From assembly GCF_039540975.1 (NCBI RefSeq), contig NZ_BAABFL010000024.1, positions 1 to 19,346 on the forward strand: a DNA stretch of 19,346 nucleotides. The letters run 5' to 3'. This DNA comes from Kistimonas scapharcae (GTDB lineage Bacteria; Pseudomonadota; Gammaproteobacteria; Pseudomonadales; Endozoicomonadaceae). Within the stretch, counting starts at the first letter, position 1. The number at the start of each line of letters is the position of its first letter. The notes under the pieces are model-generated. The model was not told the DNA's origin. It searched no databases and saw only the letters and a program-made list of their open reading frames with translations. The translations under genes and the position numbers were made by a program. This document shows, one piece after another, positions 1 to 7,658 of this stretch.

Positions 1-173
1 TATGAAAGCATGAGCGGTAGCAACATACTGCGGATTTTCAGGCTTGGTTCAAGGCTTTCAATGAAACGTCAACAGCCCCTAGGCGTTTACAGGCATTTAT
101 CAAATATCAGGAATAAAGAGTCTGTTTTTGGATTGCTGTTTGTGATGCTTAATAGTGGGCTATTTTACTTGGT
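1..173. other. Non-coding edge, nothing recognised
   Basis: I see no supportable gene here. A short open frame exists on the plus strand, but it reads through the receptor terminator and has no family resemblance. The segment could be the edge of a neighbouring gene or element whose body lies outside the window. Confidence 0.4.
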
Positions 174-198
174 AAAAAAGCCGCCCGAATTGGGCGGC
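174..198 (-). terminator. Rho-independent terminator of the receptor gene
   Basis: A 7-bp perfect GC-rich stem (180-186 pairing with 192-198, loop 187-191) is preceded on the plus strand by six A residues (174-179). Read on the minus strand this is a GC hairpin followed by a T run, about 40 bp past the stop codon of the haem receptor gene. Confidence 0.9.
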
Positions 199-238
199 AA
201 CGGTTAGCGAACAGCAAAAACGATTGTCGGAGAAATGG

Positions 239-2440
239 TTAGAATTCCCACTTGGCGCTGACGGCGAAGTTACGGCCTGGCTGGGTGAAGCGACCGAGGC
301 CTGCGTAGTCTGCGTCACGATCACGAACATCTTCCCAGAGGGAGTATTCCTTGTCCGTTAGGTTAAACAGGCCGGCACGGAAGGTCAGGTCTTTAGCCGG
401 CTTGTAATAGGCTGTCAGGTCGACAATGCCATAGCCTGACGGTGAATAGGCGGAACGGTCATCATTGTCACTGATGTCGTCGCTGTTCTTACCTTTCGAC
501 AGTGTCCAGGTGACTTCAGAGCCCCAGGTTTCTGAAGGGGCGTCATAGGCCAGACCTATCACAGCCTTCAGGGGTGAAACGCTATTCAGTGGTTCGGTCT
601 TCTCACCATCCTGTTTGCCCTCTCCTTTCGCATAAGCGATGGACGCTTTTATTGAGGTGCCAAGTGGTGCGTTGATGGCTTCGTCCAGCCAGAGTTGGCT
701 CCGGGCTTCAACGCCTTTTATTTTTGCCTTGGCGATGTTTTGTTTCTGGAACTCACCCATGGGGTTATTGCCCGGGTCAATTTCAACATTAACCTGTTCA
801 ATAAAGTTCTTGTATTTATTCAGGAAGGCTGCAACTTCGAAGCTGCCAAGGTGATTGCCCCCACGTAGCCCAAGTTCAAACGAATTGCTTTCTTCTGGCT
901 TGAGATCCGGGTTGGCATAGAATGAGTAGCCCCGACCTGTTCCTGTCTCGGAGTGATACATGTCATGGATATCTGGCGCCTTGAAGCCCTGGCTGAACTG
1001 GCCAAATACAGAGAGGTGCTCTGTCAGCTCGTAAACGCTGCCCACCCTGACTGTCCACTTGCTGTCATCGGCTTTCTCGTTTTCGGTAGTAAAGCCAGTC
1101 GTGGTTGATGGCTTGTATTTATAGGTGTCGTAACGTACGCCGGGCGTAACCGTCAGTCGATCCGTGACAGCAATTTCATCCTGCAGGAAGATGCCGTATC
1201 TTGTGGCATCGACCTTGGGAACATAGTCGCCAGGTGTGGCAACTCCGGTATCCAGGTTATGGCTGGCGTTGGTATTTTTGAAGTCTGTCTTCTGGGCATT
1301 AAGGCCATAAATGATCTTGTGGCTTAGGCCGCTGACTTCAAGTGCCTTGTCAAACTGAGCGCTGAACTGGTAGCTGTCTTCTTCGTAATTGTATTTTTGC
1401 AAACGATTGGGGTAGGTTCTAGATCCTCCCATTGATGGAGGAAATACGACAGTATAGGTAGGCATGCGAGTCTGCATGTCTGTTTCAGTTTTCTGCCAAT
1501 CCAGCTGCCATTGCAGGCTATCGAACAAGGCGACGTCTGCGTCCCATTCGTGGAATATGCCGACACGTGAACGCTTGTACTTGTCTTTGCCCGTAACACC
1601 ATCGGGGCTCATTGATTTAACATCAATGTCAGATTTCTGGTTGCGATACTCTGTAATCAGGCCGATGCGATGATCATCGTTTAGCTGATACTGAGCCTTG
1701 GCCAATACATTGCTGAGTGAGCCATCCAGTGGGTCAGCTTCGCCGCGACCTGAGCCAAAAATATCGGCGCCGCCATAGGTTTCAAGCTCTTTGTAATCCC
1801 GACGGGTAAAAATAATCATTGTCTCAAGGTCGCCGGTACGGTTGGCGGCCGTGATGGTTTCAGCAAAACCTTCATCTGCGCTTGTATAGGCACCCTTTAA
1901 AGAGAAGTAGCTGTCATCACCGGTTGGATTCAGGTAGTCGGCCGGATCTTTTGTTTTGAATGCGACAAGACCGCCAATGGCATCACTGCCATAAAGGCTT
2001 GAAGCGGGACCCTTCACAATTTCTACAGCCTTGATGGAATCCAGATCAACGAAGTTACGTTGAGAGCGCAGGTAGTCGCCACCAGGATAAAATGCCTGAG
2101 ACTGGTCTACGCCATCCACCATGATTTTAACACGGTTACCATCCATGCCTCGAATATTAAAGCCCTTGTTACCGGTACGGCCGTCGTTGCCAACGTTGAC
2201 ACCTGGCTCATAACGCATGAGATCCTTGATGTTGCGCGCCATCTCTTTCTCAATCTGCTCGCTATCGATGACGGTGACACTGGCGGCCACATCTTTCAGC
2301 TGCTTCTCTGTCCGGGTGGCAGTGACGGTGACCTGGTCCAGCATTGAGGCCTTGCCCGTTTGAACCGTTTCTTCCCCCATCGCCTGAGTGGCTGTTGCCA
2401 TCATGACGGCGGTCGCCAGCAAGGTGCGCTTGAACTTCAT
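239..2440 (-). CDS. TonB-dependent haem/haemoglobin outer-membrane receptor
   Basis: This is a 733-aa outer-membrane beta-barrel receptor that would import haem, probably from haemoproteins, with energy from TonB. A signal peptide is visible (hydrophobic to about residue 20, likely cleavage near residue 22). A TonB-box-like DQVTVTA follows, then the plug domain (VAASVTVIDSEQIE, later IRGMDGNRVKIMVDGVDQS) and a barrel ending in a C-terminal aromatic (KWEF). The haem-receptor signatures are present: a FRAP-like FKAP at residues 486-489, NPDL at 510-513, and a His at 496 between them, as in HemR/HutA-type receptors. The length fits the haemoglobin/transferrin/lactoferrin receptor family. The ATG at 2440 has a GGGGAC ribosome site at 2445-2450. 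It is divergent from tonB across a Fur-box-like site, so iron repression is likely. The exact ligand (free haem or haemoglobin) cannot be told from sequence. Confidence 0.93.
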   Translation of the reverse strand: MKFKRTLLATAVMMATATQAMGEETVQTGKASMLDQVTVTATRTEKQLKDVAASVTVIDSEQIEKEMARNIKDLMRYEPGVNVGNDGRTGNKGFNIRGMDGNRVKIMVDGVDQSQAFYPGGDYLRSQRNFVDLDSIKAVEIVKGPASSLYGSDAIGGLVAFKTKDPADYLNPTGDDSYFSLKGAYTSADEGFAETITAANRTGDLETMIIFTRRDYKELETYGGADIFGSGRGEADPLDGSLSNVLAKAQYQLNDDHRIGLITEYRNQKSDIDVKSMSPDGVTGKDKYKRSRVGIFHEWDADVALFDSLQWQLDWQKTETDMQTRMPTYTVVFPPSMGGSRTYPNRLQKYNYEEDSYQFSAQFDKALEVSGLSHKIIYGLNAQKTDFKNTNASHNLDTGVATPGDYVPKVDATRYGIFLQDEIAVTDRLTVTPGVRYDTYKYKPSTTTGFTTENEKADDSKWTVRVGSVYELTEHLSVFGQFSQGFKAPDIHDMYHSETGTGRGYSFYANPDLKPEESNSFELGLRGGNHLGSFEVAAFLNKYKNFIEQVNVEIDPGNNPMGEFQKQNIAKAKIKGVEARSQLWLDEAINAPLGTSIKASIAYAKGEGKQDGEKTEPLNSVSPLKAVIGLAYDAPSETWGSEVTWTLSKGKNSDDISDNDDRSAYSPSGYGIVDLTAYYKPAKDLTFRAGLFNLTDKEYSLWEDVRDRDADYAGLGRFTQPGRNFAVSAKWEF

Positions 2441-2508
2441 GATTGTCCCCGTGTCTGCAACTCGTAAAGGTCGGTTGTATGTTGTGTGAATTATCGTGAG
2501 TGCTGCGG

Positions 2509-2537
2509 ACTATATCGTTGACATGTATAAAATGCAA
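2509..2537 (-). promoter_or_regulatory. Probable sigma-70 promoter of the receptor
   Basis: On the minus strand, TATAGT (2509-2514) is a 5/6 match to the -10 consensus. Seventeen bases upstream is TTGCAT (2532-2537), a weak -35. The Fur-box-like sequence covers this -35, which is the usual arrangement for repression. The predicted leader to the ATG at 2440 is about 60 nt. Confidence 0.55.
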
Positions 2538-2552
2538 ATCATTCTCATTTGT
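2530..2552. promoter_or_regulatory. Fur box in the divergent promoter region
   Basis: The sequence AATGCAAATCATTCTCATTT (2531-2550) closely resembles the classical Fur site built from GATAAT/ATTATC units; the right half ATCATTCTCATTT looks like well-known enterobacterial Fur boxes. It lies between the receptor and tonB starts and could control both directions in response to ferrous iron. Called by pattern matching only. Confidence 0.75.
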
Positions 2553-2658
2553 ATTTTTGTTGCCGCGCTTATAGGCTTTGGTTATGATGTCGCCAGTTTT
2601 TTTAATGCTTTATATGTGGCTGGTCGCTGTAATCAGCGGCCAGGTGCAGGATCGATCC

Positions 2659-3423
2659 ATGAACCAGATTTCATTCACCTCTCGAGCCATTGAGGGCTTT
2701 TACAGCAGTGGCAGGGCCAGTGTCTGGCTGATGCTGGTGGTGTCGGTGGGTGTGCATGTTGCGTTACTGCTGACCCTGCCGGAAAAGCAGGCGCAGGCGA
2801 ATACCTCGCTGGGCGCACTGGCGGCGCCGGTCAGTGTCAGCGTCAGTTTTGCAGCGGTTCAGCAACCCGCCGTTGTACAGCAGGAAACGCCGGTTAAACC
2901 TGAGCCGGTCAAACCACCGAAACCCAAAAAGATTGTTGAAGAGTCGCGCATTGTGCAGCGGCCAGAGCCGAAACCTGAGCCGGTAAAGCAGTCGGAGCCC
3001 AAGAAGGAACCGGTAGACGTCGCGGAGCAGAAGCCGGAAGTGGTTGAGCAGAAAGTGGCCCGGGAGCAACAACTGGCTGCTGAACAAACCACAACTCTTG
3101 AAGCAGAGAACACCGGTGTGTCGGATGACATGGTCGTCGTTACTGATCCGATATTCCGCAGTACGCCGGATCCGTTGAACTATCCGCGGGCTGCCCAGCG
3201 TCGTAACCAGGAAGGCAAGGTGCTGGTGGAAGCCATTGTTGATGAAGAGGGCAACACCATGGATTTGAAGGTGTTGGAATCCTCCGGGTTTGCCCTGCTG
3301 GATCGCGCCGCGCTGAAGTGGGTGGCGGAATTGGAGTTTATGCCCGGCAGTCGCGATGGGGTTGCCCGGTTGTCACGGGTTCATATGCCCGTTGTGTTTG
3401 CCCTTAAGGGACGGCGTGGATAG
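2659..3423 (+). CDS. tonB: TonB energy transducer
   Basis: This 254-aa protein spans the periplasm and passes the ExbBD-derived energy of the proton gradient to the outer-membrane receptor. An N-terminal transmembrane helix (about residues 20-38) carries the conserved SxxxH motif (S29, H33). Next is a Pro/Glu/Lys-rich spacer (about 70-125, many EPVK and KPEP repeats). The TonB C-terminal domain starts at YPRAAQRR (Y175) and continues through GKVLVEAIVDEEG, LESSGFALLDRAAL and MPVVFAL. I chose the ATG at 2659 because AGGA lies 7 nt upstream and it puts the helix near the N-terminus. In-frame TTG 2578 and ATGs 2584/2587 would add up to 27 residues. It is the first gene of the plus-strand haem operon, 77 bp before exbB, and is likely Fur-controlled. 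Confidence 0.92.
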   Translation: MNQISFTSRAIEGFYSSGRASVWLMLVVSVGVHVALLLTLPEKQAQANTSLGALAAPVSVSVSFAAVQQPAVVQQETPVKPEPVKPPKPKKIVEESRIVQRPEPKPEPVKQSEPKKEPVDVAEQKPEVVEQKVAREQQLAAEQTTTLEAENTGVSDDMVVVTDPIFRSTPDPLNYPRAAQRRNQEGKVLVEAIVDEEGNTMDLKVLESSGFALLDRAALKWVAELEFMPGSRDGVARLSRVHMPVVFALKGRRG

Positions 3424-3450
3424 GCCTTTTATTCACTATCCACATTATTC

Positions 3451-3473
3451 GTTTTGTACCAAAACCGTTTTTT
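3451..3473 (+). terminator. Weak tonB-exbB intercistronic hairpin, possible attenuator
   Basis: GTTTTG (3451-3456) pairs with CAAAAC (3460-3465) across a 3-nt loop, followed by a six-T run (3468-3473). The stem is mostly A-T, so termination would be partial at best. It may lower exbB and downstream expression relative to tonB, or be chance. Confidence 0.3.
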
Positions 3474-3500
3474 GAGTTTGTTAGATACAGGTAATTCATT

Positions 3501-4184
3501 ATGTGGCAAGAATATCTCTCACGTTTGGGGCCCGTTAGCTGGCCACTGATCGTACTTTCCTGCCTGTCACTTGCGTTTATCCTTGAGCGGACGCTCACCT
3601 ACCTGATGTTACCGTCGCTTAGTCAGCGTCGTGTGCGCGCCATGATGGAGAATGTCCAGCAACATCGGGCCGAGAATCGTCAGAATGATCTGTGCGCCAA
3701 CCTGTGCACTCAGGGGCATTGTTTGAGCAAGGGCGTGGCGGTATTGCTAAGTCATGCCGGCAGCGGAAAAACGGTGCGCGAGGAAGTGGCCGGTCTCTGG
3801 CTGCTGCGTCAGCGTCAGCGCCTGCAGGCCTGGCTGCGTTTCCTGATGTTGATCGGTGTGTTGAGCCCGATGATTGGCTTGTTGGGTACGGTGATCGGGA
3901 TGATTGAAATGTTCCAGGGCATGGCTATGAGTACCGGTCCTGTCACACCGGCGGTGCTGGCGGATGGTCTCTGGGTCGCCATGTACACGACGGCCTTTGG
4001 TTTGATCATAGCGATCCCCTCCTTGGCGGCCAGTCATGGCTTCACGCTGTGGTCTAACCACTATATTGGTCGGCTCGAATTTGTTCTGAACCACGTCAAC
4101 CTGCTGCTGGAAGGCGTCAACATGACGGAAAACGGCATGAGCGATGATGGTCGGGTGGTGGCCTTTCGGGAACGGGCGGCATGA
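3501..4184 (+). CDS. exbB: ExbB proton-channel subunit (MotA/TolQ/ExbB family)
   Basis: This 227-aa inner-membrane protein forms the pentameric scaffold of the ExbB-ExbD-TonB motor. There are three hydrophobic segments: about residues 12-32, 112-135 and 153-175. The central one carries the family pattern GLLGTVIGMIEMFQ and the last carries LADGLWVAMYTTAFGLIIAIPS. By eye alignment with E. coli ExbB, the threonine corresponding to T181 is present (T164), but the position of the membrane glutamate E176 appears to be valine (V159). The ATG at 3501 has a CAGG-type ribosome site about 10 nt upstream. The stop overlaps the exbD start in an ATGA, indicating translational coupling. The gene sits between tonB and exbD in a haem locus, so it probably serves the linked receptor. 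Confidence 0.93.
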   Translation: MWQEYLSRLGPVSWPLIVLSCLSLAFILERTLTYLMLPSLSQRRVRAMMENVQQHRAENRQNDLCANLCTQGHCLSKGVAVLLSHAGSGKTVREEVAGLWLLRQRQRLQAWLRFLMLIGVLSPMIGLLGTVIGMIEMFQGMAMSTGPVTPAVLADGLWVAMYTTAFGLIIAIPSLAASHGFTLWSNHYIGRLEFVLNHVNLLLEGVNMTENGMSDDGRVVAFRERAA

Positions 4185-4603
4185 TCAGCATTTCCCATAA
4201 TGATGAACCCCAGGGTTCGCTGTTGCCTGACTTGACGCCCCTGCTGGACGTCATCTTCATTGTCATGGTGTTCCTGATGTTTACCGCAAATGTCGCGCCC
4301 AATGTGCTGAAGGTGGATCTGCCCGCCGCGGGTGCTGAAGCGGCGGTCACCCTTCAGGAACCGGATACGCTCGCCGTCAACCTGATGCCCGGGGATGAAG
4401 GCTGGGCGATCAATGGTCAGCGTTTTTCTGATTGGGATGCGTTTGCCTCGGACTTGAAACAGCGTGTCGCCAGTCAACCGGAGCGGCCGCTGATGATTGC
4501 CGGCGATCGCAATGTACCGATGGAGCGCCTGGTTCAGCTATTGGCATTCCTGCAACAAAACAATATGACGGCTGCACAGATTCAGATGGAGGATGCACAG
4601 TAA
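4181..4603 (+). CDS. exbD: ExbD motor subunit
   Basis: This 140-aa protein has one N-terminal transmembrane helix and a periplasmic domain. It works inside the ExbB pentamer to couple proton flow to TonB. The conserved segment DLTPLLDVIFIVMVFLMF is present; its Asp (D23) matches the essential membrane aspartate of the family (D25 in E. coli ExbD). The periplasmic part contains INGQRFSDWDAFASDL and PLMIAGDRNVPMERLVQLL, typical of ExbD/TolR. The start overlaps the exbB stop by 4 nt, and the stop lies 2 nt before the hmuT ATG, so it is firmly within the operon. Confidence 0.94.
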   Translation: MISISHNDEPQGSLLPDLTPLLDVIFIVMVFLMFTANVAPNVLKVDLPAAGAEAAVTLQEPDTLAVNLMPGDEGWAINGQRFSDWDAFASDLKQRVASQPERPLMIAGDRNVPMERLVQLLAFLQQNNMTAAQIQMEDAQ

Positions 4604-4605
4604 TC

Positions 4606-5475
4606 ATGGATACGCTTCGGAAGTCCCAGTGGTTGAAGCCCCTCAGGTCAGTTACCGCCGCGATCAGTCTGGCAATGATGACGGTTGCACAGGCTGCAGA
4701 AACGCCGCGCATTGTCACGGTCGGCAGTAGTGTGACGGAACTGGTCTACGCCCTGGGTGCCGGAGAGCAGGTTGTCGCCGTGGATGTCACGAGCCAGCAG
4801 CCGGCAGCCGTACATGAATTACCCAAAGTGGGTTACCACCGAGCGCTGTCGACAGAGGGCGTATTGTCTCTGCGACCGGACCGGGTGATTGGCTCTGATG
4901 AGATGGGCCCCCCGCCAGTGATCAAGCAGTTGCAGGCGACCGCGGTAACAGTGGATATCCTGACCACGGATGCCTCGCTAGAGAATCTGTACCAGCGGAT
5001 TGAAACAACGGCTGAACTGTTGAACAAATCCCAAGAGGGCAGTCAGCTGCAAGCCAAAATCCAGCAGGACATTGATGCAGCCAAAGCCAGGTTCAGGGGC
5101 GAGAAGCCCCGGGTGTTGTTGTTCCTATCGCATAATGGCACGCCCATGGTGGCGGGTGCTGAAACGACCGCAGATACGCTGATTCAACTGGCCGGGGGAA
5201 CCAATGTGGCTGCCAGCCATTTTGAGCGCTTCCGCCAGGTATCCGATGAAGCCATTTTATCGATGCGTCCGGATCTCATTCTGATCACCCAGTCCTCTCC
5301 TGAAGCGCCCGATGAATCCAGAATACTGGCCATGCAGCCCGGACTCGCCATGACGCCTGCGGGTACCAATAAGCGTTTTGTCCCTGTGGATGGCACGTTA
5401 CTGGTCGGCGGACTGGGGCCTCGCGTGGGTGAGGCTGCGCTTGCGCTGGCCACTGAGTTTTATCCAGAAAGCTGA
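4606..5475 (+). CDS. hmuT: Periplasmic haem-binding protein of the HmuTUV transporter
   Basis: This 289-aa substrate-binding protein (HutB in Vibrio naming) would pick up haem released by the receptor and deliver it to HmuUV. A Sec signal peptide is visible with likely cleavage after AQA (residue 30). The mature protein starts with RIVTVGSSVTELVYALGAG, typical of class III cluster A binding proteins. VGYHRALSTEGVLSLRPD contains Tyr77, at the position where haem-binding HmuT/ShuT proteins use a tyrosine ligand. His176 in LSHNGTP may correspond to the second ligand of Yersinia HmuT; this is an inference. The reading frame is open further upstream inside exbD, but the ATG at 4606 is chosen for the signal peptide, the GGAGGA at 4588-4593 and the tight spacing after exbD. 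Confidence 0.9.
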   Translation: MDTLRKSQWLKPLRSVTAAISLAMMTVAQAAETPRIVTVGSSVTELVYALGAGEQVVAVDVTSQQPAAVHELPKVGYHRALSTEGVLSLRPDRVIGSDEMGPPPVIKQLQATAVTVDILTTDASLENLYQRIETTAELLNKSQEGSQLQAKIQQDIDAAKARFRGEKPRVLLFLSHNGTPMVAGAETTADTLIQLAGGTNVAASHFERFRQVSDEAILSMRPDLILITQSSPEAPDESRILAMQPGLAMTPAGTNKRFVPVDGTLLVGGLGPRVGEAALALATEFYPES

Positions 5476-5747
5476 CCATGATTGTTGCGAGCGCGTGCCA
5501 TGTATGAGGTATTCCGGCATCATCGTGATGGCTTCTGTAAGTATTGTGTAAATCGCGTGTTAAAAGCGTCAGGAATATCAGCGCGCGCATCTATACTGGG
5601 TTCCTCTTCAGTCACCTGATACTGAATGCTGACAGGAAGGCAGGGCATCACCCTTGTCTCCGGAACGGACAGCAGGGTATCGCCCGTCGGAATGTCGTCA
5701 TGGCTGCGCTGTTTACCGGCCGGGTTGTTTGAGAATTGTTTTACGCA
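5476..5747 (+). other. Long intercistronic region with several short hairpins
   Basis: An unusually long gap inside an otherwise tight operon; I find no gene in it. A -10-like TATACT lies at 5592-5597 with a poor -35. Downstream are a nested hairpin (TTCCT/AGGAA enclosing TTCAGT/ACTGAA, about 5601-5637) and short GGG/CCC and CCG/CGG hairpins up to about 5690. It may be an internal promoter with a structured leader for hmuU, or decayed sequence. Confidence 0.35.
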
Positions 5748-6794
5748 ATGGATAGAGAAAAAAAGGCCCGTCTTTTTTTTACGGGACTGCTGATACTTTT
5801 ACCTCTGGTTATGCTGCTGTCTATTGGTACGGGACCGATTCCGGTATCACTGGCGGATACCGTGGATATTCTGATGTACCGGTTGGGGATTATTTCTGCT
5901 GAACCCGATCGACAGCAACAGTTAATTGTTGAGGCGATTCGTCTTCCCCGGACACTACTCGGCGTTCTGGTTGGCAGCAGCCTCGCAGCCTGCGGCGCCG
6001 CCATGCAGGGGCTGTTCAGGAATGCGCTGGCCGATCCCAGTATTATCGGTGTTTCCAGTGGTGCGGCCCTGGGTGCTGGGCTGGGTATTGTTCTGGGCGG
6101 CACCTGGCTGGTTTCCGTGACAGAGTTATTCCAGGCATATACCGTATCTGTCGCCGCGTTTGTCGGTGGATTCACATCAACCTTGCTGGTCTATCGTATT
6201 GGTACGACCAACCAGGGAACCTCCGTGGCGACCATGCTATTGGCGGGCATTGCCGTCAGCGCCCTGAGTGGCGCGGGTATTGGCCTGATGAATTATGTGG
6301 CTGACGATACCATGCTGCGCAACATGACCTTCTGGCAGATGGGCAGCCTGGCCAGCGGCAACTGGCAGACCATTATCATGGCAGCGTCCTGCCTCATTCC
6401 CCTGCAGTTGTTACTGATCAGTAAGGCGCGCGGTTTGAATGCCCTGTTACTGGGGGAATCTGAAGCCCGGCATCTGGGGCAGGATGTACAGAAACTCAAG
6501 TTGCAACTGATCCTGATTACCGCGCTGGGCGTGGGGGTTGCTGTCGCTGTGGCCGGTATGATCGGATTTGTTGGGCTGGTGGTGCCTCACCTAGTGAGAC
6601 TCTCTATTGGCCCCGACCATCGCTGGCTGCTTCCTTCTTCTTGCCTGCTGGGTGCGATGATTCTGCTGGTGGCTGACATTATTGCCCGTATCGTGATTAC
6701 CCCGGCGGAGTTACCGATTGGTATTGTCACGGCATTGTTGGGTGCGCCCTTCTTTATTTCCCTCCTCTGGCAGCAACGCAACAGGATCGGCTGA
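5748..6794 (+). CDS. hmuU: Haem ABC transporter permease (FecCD/BtuC family)
   Basis: This 348-aa polytopic inner-membrane permease (HutC in Vibrio naming) forms the haem channel with HmuV. It is hydrophobic throughout, with the number of helices expected for the family (about ten). Family motifs are visible: EAIRLPRTLLGVLVGSSLAACGAAMQ, LFRNALADPSIIGVSSGAALGA, the long GTNQGT-containing loop, and near the C-terminus GFVGLVVPHLVRL, the ATPase-contacting segment. I chose the ATG at 5748; a TTG at 5736 in the same frame would add four residues. Neither has a strong ribosome site, which is odd given the well-marked sites nearby. The stop is 2 nt before hmuV, indicating coupling, whereas 272 bp separate it from hmuT. 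Confidence 0.92.
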   Translation: MDREKKARLFFTGLLILLPLVMLLSIGTGPIPVSLADTVDILMYRLGIISAEPDRQQQLIVEAIRLPRTLLGVLVGSSLAACGAAMQGLFRNALADPSIIGVSSGAALGAGLGIVLGGTWLVSVTELFQAYTVSVAAFVGGFTSTLLVYRIGTTNQGTSVATMLLAGIAVSALSGAGIGLMNYVADDTMLRNMTFWQMGSLASGNWQTIIMAASCLIPLQLLLISKARGLNALLLGESEARHLGQDVQKLKLQLILITALGVGVAVAVAGMIGFVGLVVPHLVRLSIGPDHRWLLPSSCLLGAMILLVADIIARIVITPAELPIGIVTALLGAPFFISLLWQQRNRIG

Positions 6795-6796
6795 AG

Positions 6797-7576
6797 ATGA
6801 TCTGTTTAAATATTGATAGCGTTACCGTCAGGCGGGGCTCCCGGGATTTATTGTCCGATGTTTCATTGAATCTCAGTGCCGGTGAAGTGGTTGCGGTGCT
6901 TGGCCCCAATGGTGCAGGGAAAAGTACGTTGTTCCGTGCCATTACGAATGAATATCCGTCAGCCAGTGGCCGAGTGCTTCTGGGTGAAAAACCGGTATCC
7001 GACTGGGCGCCGTTAGAGTGCGCGCTACAGATGGCGATATTACCTCAGTCGTCATCCCTGAGCTTCTCCTTCACGGTGAATGAAGTGGTGCAAATGGGGC
7101 GGACCCCTCATGCCAGCAGCCGGGAGCATAATCAGGATATTTGTCGACGGGCGCTGTTGGAAGTGGATGCCCTGCACCTTGCGAACCGCAGTTACACCCA
7201 CTTGTCAGGTGGCGAGAAGCAACGTGTCCATCTGGCGAGGGTGTTGGCCCAGATCTGGGAACCGCCACTGGTCGGGAACAGGGTATTACTGCTGGATGAA
7301 CCAACCTCTGCGCTGGATCCACGGCATCAGCATCAGACGTTAGCTGTCGCCCGTGCGTTTGCCAGCCAGGGCGTGGGTGTTATCGTGATCCTGCATGACC
7401 TGAATCTTGCTGCCCAGTATGCGGATCGGATTGTCATTCTGAAAAATGGTAAAAAATGTGCGGATGGCTGCCCGGCAGAAGTGCTGACCCGGGAAACCAT
7501 TCAGTCGGTATTCGATATCCGGGCCATGATTATGGCGCATCCGGTGCATGGTTATCCGCTGGTGGTGGCGGAATAG
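6797..7576 (+). CDS. hmuV: Haem ABC transporter ATPase
   Basis: This 259-aa ATP-binding subunit (HutD in Vibrio naming) powers haem import through HmuU. All ABC motifs are intact: Walker A GPNGAGKST (residues 36-44, K42), signature LSGGEKQR (136-143), Walker B LLLDEP (D167, E168), D-loop SALD, and switch His200 in ILHDLNLAAQYADR. The length is typical of HmuV. The ATG follows the hmuU stop by two bases. The gene is followed by 82 bp with a small CACCC/GGGTG hairpin (7615-7629), then the ChaN-like lipoprotein gene. Confidence 0.95.
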   Translation: MICLNIDSVTVRRGSRDLLSDVSLNLSAGEVVAVLGPNGAGKSTLFRAITNEYPSASGRVLLGEKPVSDWAPLECALQMAILPQSSSLSFSFTVNEVVQMGRTPHASSREHNQDICRRALLEVDALHLANRSYTHLSGGEKQRVHLARVLAQIWEPPLVGNRVLLLDEPTSALDPRHQHQTLAVARAFASQGVGVIVILHDLNLAAQYADRIVILKNGKKCADGCPAEVLTRETIQSVFDIRAMIMAHPVHGYPLVVAE

Positions 7577-7658
7577 TGCTACTGCCTGAGACGTTGGATT
7601 TTCGGGGAAGAGCTCACCCTTTATGGGTGCCTGATGGTGTGTCAGAAGGAAACCGTTG

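Noticed and set aside
10..207. 65-codon open frame at the left edge, plus strand
   Set aside because: It runs through the receptor terminator hairpin, has no ribosome site and no recognisable protein character.
2060..2347. Plus-strand frame antisense to the receptor gene
   Set aside because: Fully inside the well-supported receptor plug domain on the other strand; no ribosome site or family match.
2578..2658. Upstream TTG/ATG start for tonB
   Set aside because: It would add a hydrophobic stretch not expected ahead of the TonB anchor, with a weak ribosome site; ATG 2659 fits better, though the longer form is not excluded.
5590..5700. Cobalamin-type riboswitch upstream of hmuU (a BtuC-family permease)
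   Set aside because: The conserved B12 box and the usual core bases are not present; only generic short hairpins are seen.
5544..5732. 62-codon frame in the hmuT-hmuU gap
   Set aside because: Non-ATG start, no ribosome site, composition unlike a protein, and it overlaps the hairpins.
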